A stretch of DNA of 64,000 nt from Lentzea waywayandensis (GCF_900115955.1 NZ_FOYL01000005.1:186001-250000); one strand, 5' to 3'; numbered from the stretch's first letter, positions 35,591 through 45,003 are shown. Notes: generated by a model from the sequence alone, not told the origin. Translations and numbers: made by a program.

Positions 35591-36286
35591 CTAGATCCCG
35601 AGCGGAAGCACCCACTTCAGCTCGGACTTGACGTTCGGGCGGCCGTCGAGCGGGTTCTCACCGGCGATGCCGCCGGCCGCGATCTTGTCCAGGGTCTTCA
35701 GGCCCTCGGGCAGGATCTGGCCGAACACCGTGTAGTTCGGACGCAGGATCGAGTCCGACTGCACCAGGAAGAACTGCGAGCCGTTCGTGTCCGGGCCGGC
35801 GTTCGCCATGGCGAGCGTGCCGCGCGGGTAGATGCGGCGCAGGCCGGTCGGGTCGTTCGGCGCGGGCTGCAGGTCGGTCGGCAGCTCGTCCTTGTACTTG
35901 TAGCCGGGGCCGCCCTCCCCCGTGTTGGACGGGTCGCCGCACTGCAGCACCTTGAGCGTCGGGTACGCGGTGAGCCGGTGGCACTCGGTCTGGTTGTAGA
36001 AACCGCGGTGCGCCAGGTGGATGAAGCTGTGCGCGGTGCACGCGGCCTTGGCGCGGTCGAGCACCAGCGGGATGTCGCCCTGGTTCGTCTTCACCTTCAC
36101 CAGGACCTTGCCCTTGGTGAACCACGGGTCGTGCGGGATCGACACCGGGCGAGCCGCGGGCTCCTCCGGTGTCGCGGTGTAGCCGCAGTCGGGCCGGGCC
36201 GTCTGAACCTCGGCGGACGCGGTGCCCGTCGTGATGAAACCAACGGCCAGCGCCGCCACTGCCAGTCCAGCTGCGATTCGCCTCAT
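35591..36286 (-). CDS. Secreted cyclophilin-type peptidyl-prolyl isomerase
   Basis: 231 aa. Sec signal (about 1-25, TASA-EVQ), a short linker, then a cyclophilin domain with TNQGDIPLVLDRAKAACTAHSF, GTLAMANAGPDTNGSQFFLV and NYTVFGQI. Core residues for proline isomerisation (QFF, the Arg in HRGF/HRL positions) are mostly present; a Cys pair (ACTAHSF, TECHRL) may form a disulfide. Assists folding outside the membrane. Ends 11 bases from the convergent TetR gene. Confidence 0.9.
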   Translation of the reverse strand: MRRIAAGLAVAALAVGFITTGTASAEVQTARPDCGYTATPEEPAARPVSIPHDPWFTKGKVLVKVKTNQGDIPLVLDRAKAACTAHSFIHLAHRGFYNQTECHRLTAYPTLKVLQCGDPSNTGEGGPGYKYKDELPTDLQPAPNDPTGLRRIYPRGTLAMANAGPDTNGSQFFLVQSDSILRPNYTVFGQILPEGLKTLDKIAAGGIAGENPLDGRPNVKSELKWVLPLGI

Positions 36287-36345
36287 GCGCGTTTCCTAGT
36301 GCAGCGTTGGGGACCGGGCAAGTCTTAACGGATCACACGGGTCGC

Positions 36346-36678
36346 TCAGTTGTCCGTGGACTCGGTGATCTCGTACTCGCACTTCGCTTCCGCGCCGGCG
36401 TTCGTGATCTCCTTTTCCTTCTCCACCCGAAGCTTGCACGTCGCCTGACCGCTCTGCGGCTTGACCGTGAGCGTGATCCTGCCGAGCGAGTTGGCGAGCA
36501 TGGCGCGGTTCTTCAGCGGCAGGTCCACGGTCTCGGACTGGGACGCGCCGCCGGGGACGCTGAGCGTCATCTCGGCCTTGCCGGTGCCCTCGATGTCGTA
36601 GAACGCCTCGTAGGTGTAGCTCTTCTGGCCGCACGCCGCGAGCGCCAGCACGGGAATCAGCAGGAGGAGTTTCTTCAT
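36346..36678 (-). CDS. Small MmpS-like lipoprotein
   Basis: 110 aa. Signal peptide MKKLLLLIPVLALAAC (lipidated Cys16), then a compact beta domain (YEAFYDIEGTGKAEMTLSVP, GGASQSETVDLPL, ATCKLRVE, AKCEYEITES) with two cysteines. The pattern resembles the extracellular domain of MmpS-type accessory proteins, though no MmpL transporter is adjacent. It may be a free envelope protein. Located 60 bp downstream of the response regulator gene, same strand. Confidence 0.75.
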   Translation of the reverse strand: MKKLLLLIPVLALAACGQKSYTYEAFYDIEGTGKAEMTLSVPGGASQSETVDLPLKNRAMLANSLGRITLTVKPQSGQATCKLRVEKEKEITNAGAEAKCEYEITESTDN

Positions 36679-36738
36679 GGCTCGAATTCTGGTGATGTGC
36701 GCGGGTCGGGGCTTCTGTCCGCAGACCGGTTGTGGGTC

Positions 36739-37365
36739 CTACTTTTGGCCGACCAACCGGGATTCCCACGCCCAGGCGGCGATCTCGACGCGGTTGCGGG
36801 CGTCCAGTTTGGCCTGAACGCTCGCCAGGTGCGTCTTGACCGTGCCGATCGAGATGAACAGTTCCTGCGCGATCTCGGCGTTCGTACGGCCGATGGCGGC
36901 CAGTTTCACGACGTCCAGCTCGCGTGCGGACAGGCTGTGCGGCTGTTGCGGCGCAGGCGCGTTCATGTGCTGCAACAGCCTGACGGTGATCGACGGGCTG
37001 ATGAGCGCATCGCCCGTCACGGCCGCACGGACCGCTTCGATGAGCAGGTTCGGACCGGCGTCCTTCAACAAGAAGCCGCACGCGCCGTTCTTCAACGCTG
37101 TGTGCACGTACTCGTCGTGGTCGAACGTCGTGCACACCACGACGTGGACGTCGTTCGCGATCTGTTTGAGCGCTTCGAGTCCGTCCATGCGGGGCATGCG
37201 GATGTCCATCAGCGCGACGTCCGGCTTGGTGCGGCGTGCTTCGGCGACGGCCTCGATGCCGTCCTGCGCTTCCGCCACGACCTCGATGTCGGACTCGGCC
37301 CCTAGAATCATGCCGAAGCCCGTGCGCACCATCGCCTGGTCGTCCGCGACGAGAACCCTGATCAC
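36739..37365 (-). CDS. NarL/LuxR-type response regulator
   Basis: 208 aa. Receiver domain with VLVADDQAMVR and phosphoacceptor Asp54 (VALMDIRMPRMDG), and a LuxR helix-turn-helix (about 143-205; LSARELDVVKLAAIGRTNAE, then GTVKTHLASVQAKL). GTG start overlaps the kinase TGA by 4 bp, so kinase and regulator are made together. The divergent ABC exporter is its likely target. Confidence 0.94.
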   Translation of the reverse strand: MIRVLVADDQAMVRTGFGMILGAESDIEVVAEAQDGIEAVAEARRTKPDVALMDIRMPRMDGLEALKQIANDVHVVVCTTFDHDEYVHTALKNGACGFLLKDAGPNLLIEAVRAAVTGDALISPSITVRLLQHMNAPAPQQPHSLSARELDVVKLAAIGRTNAEIAQELFISIGTVKTHLASVQAKLDARNRVEIAAWAWESRLVGQK

Positions 37366-38453
37366 GCGGTCGCCTTTCCGGTCGGGAGCGCGGCGTCGAC
37401 GACCCATCCGCCGCCGATGCCCGGCCCCGCCTTGATCCTGCCACCGAGCGCCTGCACGCGTTCGGTGAGTCCGACGAGCCCGAAACCGTTGCCCTGTCTG
37501 GCAGGCCTGCCGTCGTTGGAGACCTTGACCGTCACCCAGTCGGGCGTGGTCTGGATCTGGACGTCCACTGTGGTCGCTTCCTGGGCGTGTTTCCTGATGT
37601 TGGTCAACGACTCCATCACGACGCGGTGGACCGAACTGGCCACTTCGAGCGGCAAGTTCTCGGTGTCGCCGTGGATTTCGAGGGTGGCTCGCGGTTCGGC
37701 CGCGATCAACGCCTCGATGTCGACCATGCCCGCGACCGGCGCCACGGGGGCGTCGTCGCGCAGCATGCCGATCATGCGACGCATGGCGGCCATGGCCTCG
37801 CCTCCGGCCTCCTCGATCCCGTCGAGGGCGTTTTTGGCCTGCGCGGGGTTGCGTTCGACGATCCGGCTCGCGCCCTGGGCCAGCACGACCATGCCGGTGA
37901 CGTGGTGGCCGACGAAGTCGTGCAGGTCCCGCGCGAACTCGGCCTTCTGCTCCGCTTTGACGGCCTCGACCTGCCTCTCCCTGGCGTTGGCCAGCAGGCG
38001 AAGGTAGCCGGCGAACGCGGCCACACCCGTGGCGACGACCAGCAGGCCCATCGCCACGGCCACGTCGGAGCTGCCGTACGGGGACCGCAGCGGCTGGGTG
38101 ACCAGCGCGATGACGATCCCGCCGACCAGCGGCGCGTCCCACCACGACCTCGCCCGATGGGTGATGACGGCCAGGACGCCGGTCAGCGCCAGCGTCTCGG
38201 CCAGGCCGAACTCCTTGTCGAGCGGGTTGACCAGGGTGAACGTGAAGCAGGCGGTGGCGGCGAGAGCGGCCACGGCCCGGTGAGGGCGCAGCCAGGCGAG
38301 GGCGGGCAGCACGACGCAGCCGAACGCGGCCCAGCCGGTCCACGGGTAGAGGCCCGGTGACCTGAACAGGCCGTAGTAGAAGTCCACGAGCATTGCGGCG
38401 AGCAGTGCGACGATCGCGCCGAACCTCCAGAACATGACCATGACCTTATGCAT
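37362..38453 (-). CDS. HisKA_3-type sensor histidine kinase
   Basis: 363 aa. About five to six N-terminal membrane helices (up to about residue 155) with no large external loop, then the dimerisation domain with phosphoacceptor His178 in [16 protein letters not shown], and an HATPase with [15 protein letters not shown] and [16 protein letters not shown]. This is the intramembrane-sensing DesK-like type, often tied to envelope stress. Start ATG 38453 is chosen; ATG 38441 and 38435 are close alternatives. The frame extends far upstream without support. Confidence 0.92.
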   Translation of the reverse strand: MHKVMVMFWRFGAIVALLAAMLVDFYYGLFRSPGLYPWTGWAAFGCVVLPALAWLRPHRAVAALAATACFTFTLVNPLDKEFGLAETLALTGVLAVITHRARSWWDAPLVGGIVIALVTQPLRSPYGSSDVAVAMGLLVVATGVAAFAGYLRLLANARERQVEAVKAEQKAEFARDLHDFVGHHVTGMVVLAQGASRIVERNPAQAKNALDGIEEAGGEAMAAMRRMIGMLRDDAPVAPVAGMVDIEALIAAEPRATLEIHGDTENLPLEVASSVHRVVMESLTNIRKHAQEATTVDVQIQTTPDWVTVKVSNDGRPARQGNGFGLVGLTERVQALGGRIKAGPGIGGGWVVDAALPTGKATA

Positions 38454-38543
38454 TGGCACCCGGTCCGCAGATCGGCCGAAAGACAGAGGCGGACCGGGCG
38501 CAGGACTGAGGTTTTCGCCTCCGTTCCGGACTTTGCTGGCCAT

Positions 38544-39227
38544 GTGAACAACTTCGCTTCCGCCGCGGTCGACCTCGTGAAGGTGTACGGCTCCGGCGAC
38601 ACCGCGGTTCGAGCACTCGACGGGGTGACCGTCGGGTTCCGGCCCGCCGCCTTCAGCGCGATCATGGGGCCGTCCGGCTCCGGCAAGTCGACGCTCATGC
38701 ACTGCCTGGCGGGTCTCGACACGGCCACGTCCGGCGCGGCGCTCCTCGGCGGGAAGGACCTGACCCGGCTGTCGGACAACGCGCTGACGAAGGTGCGCCG
38801 GGACCGCATCGGGTTCGTGTTCCAGGCCTTCAACCTGCTGCCGACGCTCACCGCCGAGCAGAACGTCCTGCTGCCTTTGAACCTCGCCGGGCGCAAGCCG
38901 GACCGAGCGTGGTTCTCGCAGCTCATGGAGGTGCTGGAACTGTCGTCACGGCTGTCGCACCGGCCCTCGGAGATGTCCGGCGGACAGCAGCAACGCGTGG
39001 CGTTGGCGCGTGCGCTGGTCACGCGGCCCGAGGTGATTTTCGCTGATGAACCGACCGGGAACCTGGACTCGCGGTCGTCGGCGGACGTGCTGAACCTGCT
39101 GCGTCAGGCCGTGCGGGAGTTCGGCCAGACGATCGTGATGGTCACGCACGACGACAGGGCCGCCTCCTACGCCGACGCCGTGGTGCGGATGGCCGACGGA
39201 CGGGTCGTTCAGGCGGTCGCCGCGTGA
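38544..39227 (+). CDS. ABC transporter ATPase (LolD/MacB type)
   Basis: 227 aa. Walker [10 protein letters not shown] at 42-50, Q-loop [18 protein letters not shown], signature [15 protein letters not shown], Walker [14 protein letters not shown]. The LDS/QAFNLLP features place it in the FtsX-permease partner class. Start GTG 38544 ([16 protein letters not shown]); a longer frame from ATG 38448 overlaps the kinase start and has non-family residues. Overlaps the permease start by 4 bp. Divergent from the kinase. Confidence 0.93.
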   Translation: MNNFASAAVDLVKVYGSGDTAVRALDGVTVGFRPAAFSAIMGPSGSGKSTLMHCLAGLDTATSGAALLGGKDLTRLSDNALTKVRRDRIGFVFQAFNLLPTLTAEQNVLLPLNLAGRKPDRAWFSQLMEVLELSSRLSHRPSEMSGGQQQRVALARALVTRPEVIFADEPTGNLDSRSSADVLNLLRQAVREFGQTIVMVTHDDRAASYADAVVRMADGRVVQAVAA

Positions 39228-40999
39228 GGAGGTTCCTGCCCGTCCTGTCGATCATGATCGCGGCGTTCTTCGCCTACTCGACCGTGCTCGCCAAGGACAT
39301 CACCGAACGCTCCCTGGCCGTCAGGGCCGCTCGGCTGGTCGAGGTGTTCGCGCTGCTCGGCGCGTTCGTCACGGTCGCGATGATCGTGGCCGCGCTGGTC
39401 TCCACGTCGACGTTCCGGATCGTGTTCGCGCAACGGATGCGAGAACTCGCGTTGCTGCGGGCCGTCGGCGCCTCGCGGGCCCGGCTGGCACGCGGGCTGA
39501 TCGCCGAGGGCGTGCTGACCGGGCTGCTGGCGTCGGTCGCCGGGGTCGCGCTGGCGGTGGGCGCCGGGCAGCTCGTACCGCTGGCGGGCCTGGTGGCGCC
39601 GGGATTCCCGCTCACGCCCGCGCTGATCGTGGTCTTCGGGTCGTTCGTGCTGACGACGCTCGCCGTTCTGGCGCCCGCGTGGTCCGCGGCGAAGGTCTCG
39701 CCGCTGGAGGCACTGCGCACCTCGGCCGTGCAGGACGCCCAGAGCCGGATCGGCGCGCCACGCTGGGTGCTCGGGATCCTGATGGCCTCGGGTGCGGGCG
39801 TGCTGCTGGCTCTCGTCGCGATCGACGGCCTCGCCACCAAACAACGGCCGAGTGGGATGACCGAGGACCTGCTGCTGCGCACCACCATCAGCGGTGCGCT
39901 GGCGTTCGGCGCGTTGATCACGCTCGGGCCCGCGTTGATCTCACCGTTGCTACGGCTGATCGGCATTCCGTTGCGGCACAGCACCATCGGGTCGTTGGCG
40001 GTGAGCGGCGTCGGCGGTGCGCCCCGCCGGGCCGCCTCGGTCACGGCCGTGGTGGCGTTGGGGGTCAGCCTCATCATCGCGACGCTGACGGGCGCGAACA
40101 CGTTGCAGGGGCTGGGGAAGGCCGAGATGGCGAGCGCCTACCCGGCTGACCTGGAGATCACCGGACCGGTGGACGTGCAGGCGTTGAGGGCCGCCGGGCT
40201 CACGAACGTGCTTCCCTACCGGCGCACCGAGATCACCGTCGACGGCCGGCTCACCATGCGGGGCACCGATCTCGACATGACCAAGCTCCGCGACCTCACG
40301 GACTTCCGCGTCGACTCCGGCGCCCTCGGCGACATGGGGCCACGCAAGGTCATCCTGTCGACCGCCACCGCGAGCAGGCTCGGACTCACCGCAGGGTCAC
40401 GGACGGACGTCAACGGCGTGCAGATGACCGTCGCGGCGACGTTGTTCGGTGGAGTGCCGCTCGGCAGCGCGTTGCTGCACTCGTCCGATGTGGAGGGTGA
40501 GCCGGTCGGCGCGCTCGCGAACGGGGCGAAAGAGCTTGTGCCGGCGGGGTTCGAGGTCGAGTCGCTCACGGACCACCGGCTCGCGCAGGAGAACTGGTTC
40601 ACCTCATTGGTGGCGATCGCGGTCGGACTCCTGTTCCTCACCATGTTGATCGCGGTGGTGGGGGTAGGCTCGACCACGGCGTTGTCGGTGCTCGAACGGA
40701 CTCGTGAGTCCGGGCTGTTGCGCGCGATCGGCTTGACCCGCAACGAACTCGGCCGTCTCGTCACGACCGAGGCCGGCCTGTACGGGATCGTCGGCGCGGT
40801 CGTCGGGCTCGCCATCGGGATTCCCTACGCGTGGCTCGCGATCATCTCGCTCGGCATCGAGTGGCCCCTGCAGGTGCCCGTCGTCCCGGTCGGCGCGGTG
40901 GTGCTCGTCCTGGCCGCACTCACCGCGGGTGCGGGGCTGTTGCCTGCCCGCCGTGCGGCGCGGGTGAGCCCGGTGGCCGCACTTCACTCGATCCAGTGA
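39224..40999 (+). CDS. FtsX-like ABC permease, compact form
   Basis: 591 aa with two FtsX-type four-helix units (about 5-175 and 415-590) and two more membrane helices between. Coupling regions are FAQRMRELALLRAVGASRAR and LERTRESGLLRAIGLTRNEL. The extracellular domain is found only in the second half (about 285-410). In the first half helix 1 is followed almost at once by helix 2, so the usual first external domain is missing. Similar transporters of about 800 aa export peptides or lipids or confer antimicrobial-peptide resistance. GTG start coupled to the ATPase. Confidence 0.9.
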   Translation: MRRFLPVLSIMIAAFFAYSTVLAKDITERSLAVRAARLVEVFALLGAFVTVAMIVAALVSTSTFRIVFAQRMRELALLRAVGASRARLARGLIAEGVLTGLLASVAGVALAVGAGQLVPLAGLVAPGFPLTPALIVVFGSFVLTTLAVLAPAWSAAKVSPLEALRTSAVQDAQSRIGAPRWVLGILMASGAGVLLALVAIDGLATKQRPSGMTEDLLLRTTISGALAFGALITLGPALISPLLRLIGIPLRHSTIGSLAVSGVGGAPRRAASVTAVVALGVSLIIATLTGANTLQGLGKAEMASAYPADLEITGPVDVQALRAAGLTNVLPYRRTEITVDGRLTMRGTDLDMTKLRDLTDFRVDSGALGDMGPRKVILSTATASRLGLTAGSRTDVNGVQMTVAATLFGGVPLGSALLHSSDVEGEPVGALANGAKELVPAGFEVESLTDHRLAQENWFTSLVAIAVGLLFLTMLIAVVGVGSTTALSVLERTRESGLLRAIGLTRNELGRLVTTEAGLYGIVGAVVGLAIGIPYAWLAIISLGIEWPLQVPVVPVGAVVLVLAALTAGAGLLPARRAARVSPVAALHSIQ

Positions 41000-41053
41000 C
41001 GTGTACCGGATCCAAGACCGGGTACCCGAACTCCATAGGGAGGTAATGCAGTC

Positions 41054-41254
41054 ATGGGATTCGACGAGTTGAAGAACAAGGCCAAGGACCTCATCGGCCA
41101 GCACGGCGACAAGGTCGACCAGGGTGTCGAGCGCGCGGGCCAGTTCGCCGACGAGAAGACCGGCGGCAAGCACAGCGAGCACATCGACAAGGGCGAGGAC
41201 AAGCTCAAGGAAGGCCTCCGGAACTTCGGCGGCGAGCAGCAGCAACAGCAGTGA
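41054..41254 (+). CDS. MT0933-type antitoxin-like small protein
   Basis: 66 aa, charged and probably helical. It starts MGFDELKNKAKDLIGQHGDK, contains QFADEKTGGKHSEHIDKGED, and ends in a Gln run. This is the MT0933/Rv0909 antitoxin family pattern (also confused with CsbD-like stress proteins). GGAGG lies upstream. In M. tuberculosis Rv0909 is beside the toxin Rv0910 (SRPBCC fold), but no such gene is adjacent here. Such orphan copies are frequent in actinomycetes and may act as stress proteins. Confidence 0.8.
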   Translation: MGFDELKNKAKDLIGQHGDKVDQGVERAGQFADEKTGGKHSEHIDKGEDKLKEGLRNFGGEQQQQQ

Positions 41255-41331
41255 TCGCACGAAACCGGTACCGGGGAAGGTGATGACCCCTCACCGTTGA
41301 CAGGCCTGCCACCATCGTTCGTGGGAGCGCT

Positions 41332-41345
41332 CTCACGCGCTCGTT
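41332..41345. promoter_or_regulatory. CebR-like LacI-family operator upstream of the GH16 gene
   Basis: TGGGAGCGCTCTCA matches the Streptomyces CebR site TGGGAGCGCTCCCA at 13 of 14 positions. It ends 13 bases before the GH16 ATG and overlaps the probable transcription start region. TTGACA at 41297-41302 could be a -35 element; no good -10 was seen. CebR releases the site when cello- or related oligosaccharides bind. Confidence 0.75.
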
Positions 41346-41358
41346 CGGAGGGTTGGCA

Positions 41359-42912
41359 ATGAGGCTCACTCGACAACGAACATCCATCGCCCTGGCGGCG
41401 GCCGGCGTGCTCACCGTGAGCACGCTGGTCGCTGTCGCCCAGCAGACCAGTGCCGCGCTTCCACCTCCCCCTGCCGGGTGGACGCAGGTGTTCGGCGACG
41501 ACTTCACCGGACCGGCGAACTCGTTGCCCAGCAGCGGGAACTGGCGGTTCTCACTCGGCCACGGCTATCCGGGCGGGCCGGCGAACTGGGGCACCGGCGA
41601 GATCGCCGCGCACACGAACAATCCCGCGAACGTCTCGCTCGACGGCGGCGGGAACCTGCGCATCACGCCACGTCGTGACGGCGCGGGCAACTGGACGTCG
41701 GCCCGCATCGAGACCAACGCGCAGAACTTCAAGGCTCCGGCCGGCGGCATCATGCGGATGGAGGCGCGGCTGCAGATGCCGAACGTCTCCGGCGCAGCGG
41801 CGCTGGGCTACTGGCCCGCGTTCTGGGCACTGGGGTCGCCGTATCGCGGGAACTGGTGGAACTGGCCCGGTGTCGGCGAGTTCGACATCATGGAGAACGT
41901 CAACGGCGTCGACCGCGTGTGGGGCGTGCTGCACTGCGGTGTCTCGCCCGGCGGGCCGTGCAACGAGAAGAACGGCATCGCGAACAGCCGCCCGTGCCCA
42001 GGCTCCTCGTGCCAGGGCGGTTTCCACGCCTACCGCTTCGAGTGGGACGCCTCGGTCTCCCCGCAGCAACTGCGGTGGTACGTGGACGGCCAGTTGTTCC
42101 ACCAGGTCAACCAGAACCAGCTGCCCGCGGACACGTGGAACCAGATGACCGGGCACGCCGGCTACTTCATCATCCTGAACGTCGCGATCGGCGGCGAGTT
42201 CCCGGACAACTACTCCGGCACGCGCACGCCGGGTCCGGGCATCGTCCCCGGGATTCCCATGGTCGTGGACTACGTGGGCGTGTGGACGCGCGGATCCGGC
42301 GGCGGTAACCCGACGACCACCACCACTCCCCCTCCGACGTGTGGGCCGTTGCTCTCGCAGAACCGGCCGACGTCAGCGTCCAGCGTGGAGAGCGGAAACC
42401 AGGCCGCGGCGTTCGCGGTGGACGGGTCCGCGGCGACCCGATGGTCGTCCGCGCACAGCGAGCCGCACTGGTGGCAGGTCGATCTCGGGTCCTCACGCGC
42501 GCTGTCGCGGGTGCGGATCAACTGGGAGGCCGCGTACGGGCGGGCGTACTCGATCCAGCTGTCCGACAACGGCAGTTCGTGGCGGGACGCCTATTCCACG
42601 TTGACCGGCTCAGGTGGAATCGAGGACATCGGGATTTCCGGTACCGCGCGTTACGTGAGGTTCACCGGCACCCAGCGGGCCACCGTCTACGGGTTCTCGT
42701 TCTGGGAGTTCGAAGTGTTCGGAGCCTGTGGAACCACCACAACGACGGAACCTCCAGGTGGCGGGACATACCCAGCGTGGGCACCTGGGACTGCCTATGC
42801 GGTTGGTTCGCGTGTGAGTTACGCCGGATTGGACTATCAGTGCCTCCAGGCGCACACGGCGATCGCGAGTTGGGAACCGTCGAACACGGCCGCTCTCTGG
42901 CAGCGCCTCTGA
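41359..42912 (+). CDS. Secreted GH16 beta-glucanase with two carbohydrate-binding modules
   Basis: 517 aa. Signal peptide (about 1-33, TSA-ALPP). GH16 domain (about 40-305) with the catalytic stretch GEFDIMEN: Glu174 nucleophile, Asp176, Glu179 acid/base. A Thr/Pro linker leads to an F5/8C-type (CBM32) module (about 330-450, NQAAAFAVDGSAATRWSS), then a second linker and a CBM5/12-type end (YPAWAPGTAYAVGSRVSYAG...YQCLQAHTA). It likely hydrolyses beta-1,3-glucans of fungal or algal walls. ATG 41359 preferred over in-frame TTG 41353, which overlaps the GGAGGG ribosome site. Confidence 0.93.
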   Translation: MRLTRQRTSIALAAAGVLTVSTLVAVAQQTSAALPPPPAGWTQVFGDDFTGPANSLPSSGNWRFSLGHGYPGGPANWGTGEIAAHTNNPANVSLDGGGNLRITPRRDGAGNWTSARIETNAQNFKAPAGGIMRMEARLQMPNVSGAAALGYWPAFWALGSPYRGNWWNWPGVGEFDIMENVNGVDRVWGVLHCGVSPGGPCNEKNGIANSRPCPGSSCQGGFHAYRFEWDASVSPQQLRWYVDGQLFHQVNQNQLPADTWNQMTGHAGYFIILNVAIGGEFPDNYSGTRTPGPGIVPGIPMVVDYVGVWTRGSGGGNPTTTTTPPPTCGPLLSQNRPTSASSVESGNQAAAFAVDGSAATRWSSAHSEPHWWQVDLGSSRALSRVRINWEAAYGRAYSIQLSDNGSSWRDAYSTLTGSGGIEDIGISGTARYVRFTGTQRATVYGFSFWEFEVFGACGTTTTTEPPGGGTYPAWAPGTAYAVGSRVSYAGLDYQCLQAHTAIASWEPSNTAALWQRL

Positions 42913-42972
42913 GTCACTTCCGCGATCCCGGCGACCCGGTTACCGTCGTTCGCCGGGATCGCGGAGGTGAAG

Positions 42973-45003
42973 GTGGATCCGAGCGGGGTGACGAGGGCAG
43001 CACGGCTGACAGCGTTGGCCGCGTTGTGCCTGGTCACCGTCGTGCTACTGCTTCCTGCGGCCATCAGTGTGAGCACCGGCGGGCCCGTTCCGGGGTTCAT
43101 CGGCGAGTTCGGCCGGTGGTTGTGGCCGTTGGTCGGCGCGATGGTGCTCGTCGCGATCGGTCTCGCGATCTGGGAACGTGTCCGCGGTCACGAGACCAGC
43201 AATCGCACCGCCGCTCTCGACCGGGTCGAGACACGGGTGAAGGCACTGCTGGCCGCCTCACTGGCAGCCCAGACGCAGATCAAGCTCGGTGTCCTGAAAC
43301 AGCCCAGGCTTTCCGTGCGGGTCGACGGCGAAGAGATCTCCTCGCCGGACCTGGAAGCCGTGTACGACCGCCTCGGCCACAGCATGGTCCTGATCGGTCC
43401 GATCGGCAGCGGGCGGTCGACGTTGTTGCGCGAACTGTGCCTGGCGTTGGTCGAGCGAGCGCGCAACGACCCGGAGGCGCCGATTCCCGTGGTCGTGGAC
43501 TTGGCGACGTGGCGTGCCTACGGCGCTCGCAAGCCGACGGAGTTCACCGCGTGGTTGTTGCGGGAGTTGAACCGCCGTTACGGGATCAGCCGCTCGGCGG
43601 GCACGATCTGGTTGCGCCGTGAGCGGGTGGCCGTGCTCATCGACGGACTGGACGAGGTGCCGCGCGTCGATCGCGCGCACTGCGAGTCCGAACTCGCGCC
43701 GTTCGCCTCGGTCGTGAGCTCGACGGAGCCGATCGAGAACCTGCCCTCGGTGTTCGTCGAGCCGTTGTCGCGCGGTCAGGTTCTCGAGTACATCGCCTCG
43801 GTCAGCCCTCGGCTCGACAGCCTGGAAGCGGCGCTCACGCCGGAGATCTGGGAACGGCTGGACTCACCTCTGGCGCTGAACCTGCTGGCACTGACGCACC
43901 TGGACAAGCAGGTCGACACGATCGGCGACGACTTCGTGGGTTCCTTCGTCGTGGAAAGGCTTTCCAGCCAACGCGGCGCAGGTCCCACCATTCGAGCGTT
44001 GAAGTTCCTCGCGCGGTTGGGGCGACCGGACCTCGGTGCTCCCGTGCACATGCCTCACCGCCGTGCGTGGCTTCCGCTGCTGCCGACGCGTCCATTGTGG
44101 TTGCTGTTCGTGCGCGCAGTACCTGCCGCGTATGCCGGTGGCGTGTGCGCCGTCGCGTTCATGACGGGACTGCGCCTCGGATTGTGGCCCGCCTTGGTGT
44201 TCGTGGTTGCCGCGTCCTCGTTGCTCGTGTTGGTCAACAAACTGCCGCGCGTCTTTCACCCACCCGGACGCGCGCACGGCATTCTGACTGCCGCGCTGGG
44301 ATTCCTCGCCGGCGTGTTCGCGGGATTGCTCGTCGGGCTCGCCGGTTTGTGGCTTGGCGGAATCGGCACGCCCTGGCCGTACTTCGTGGCATATGTGTTC
44401 GTGGTCGTGGCGTCATTCTTCTTGGCGCTGGGTTTCATACCGGGTTCCGCTCCTGTGCCGTGGGCGCTGCTGATCGCCGCCACGCCGGGCGTCTCCATGA
44501 TCTGGACCGGCCCCTACGTGGTGTTGGCAGGCATGGGAGTCGGCTTCTCCGCAGGCGTGGCCGGCGGAGTTTTCGCTGCGGCCGTGGGACGTGTGTGGCG
44601 CACGGTGCGCCCGGTGCAACAGCAACGCATGCGTCTAGGGCGTCCGTGGTGGGTTCAGCCCGCTGTCCCGGTTCTCGGCACGATCGGTCTGCTGGGCGGG
44701 ATCGGCGCGATGGGTTCCTGGGGAACCGCACTGGGAGTAGCACTGGGGTTGTTGGTGACCCCGACCGCTGCCCGCGACTACGTCTGGCCGTTCGACGCGC
44801 TCGCCGAAGTCGCCGCGGAGGGTGTCACTCGGCCGCTGTCACTGGGTGAGTTGTCCTTCCGCCGCAAGGCTTTGCTCCACCTCGCGCAGGACCGGCTGCT
44901 GCTCACCCGCGTCGACGGCGAGTACCGCTTCGCGCACGTCGCCTTACGTGACCATTTGGCGTCGTGTGACCCAACAGCTCTGGTCCGAGCCACGCGTCGT
45001 TGA
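42973..45003 (+). CDS. Membrane NACHT-type STAND NTPase
   Basis: 676 aa. Two N-terminal membrane helices (about 10-30, 40-62) precede a NACHT NTPase: Walker A GPIGSGRST at 142-150, Walker B VAVLIDGLDEVPR near 221, and the sensor-like LSRGQVLEYI with LDSPLALNLLAL. Residues about 370-600 hold seven or eight further membrane helices. A final winged-helix-like piece (ALLHLAQDRLLLTR...YRFAHVALRDHLA) closes it. GTG 42973 is preferred because GGAGG lies five bases upstream. No sensor repeats or separate effector domain are seen. Role unknown; related proteins include signalling and anti-phage NTPases. Confidence 0.82.
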   Translation: MDPSGVTRAARLTALAALCLVTVVLLLPAAISVSTGGPVPGFIGEFGRWLWPLVGAMVLVAIGLAIWERVRGHETSNRTAALDRVETRVKALLAASLAAQTQIKLGVLKQPRLSVRVDGEEISSPDLEAVYDRLGHSMVLIGPIGSGRSTLLRELCLALVERARNDPEAPIPVVVDLATWRAYGARKPTEFTAWLLRELNRRYGISRSAGTIWLRRERVAVLIDGLDEVPRVDRAHCESELAPFASVVSSTEPIENLPSVFVEPLSRGQVLEYIASVSPRLDSLEAALTPEIWERLDSPLALNLLALTHLDKQVDTIGDDFVGSFVVERLSSQRGAGPTIRALKFLARLGRPDLGAPVHMPHRRAWLPLLPTRPLWLLFVRAVPAAYAGGVCAVAFMTGLRLGLWPALVFVVAASSLLVLVNKLPRVFHPPGRAHGILTAALGFLAGVFAGLLVGLAGLWLGGIGTPWPYFVAYVFVVVASFFLALGFIPGSAPVPWALLIAATPGVSMIWTGPYVVLAGMGVGFSAGVAGGVFAAAVGRVWRTVRPVQQQRMRLGRPWWVQPAVPVLGTIGLLGGIGAMGSWGTALGVALGLLVTPTAARDYVWPFDALAEVAAEGVTRPLSLGELSFRRKALLHLAQDRLLLTRVDGEYRFAHVALRDHLASCDPTALVRATRR

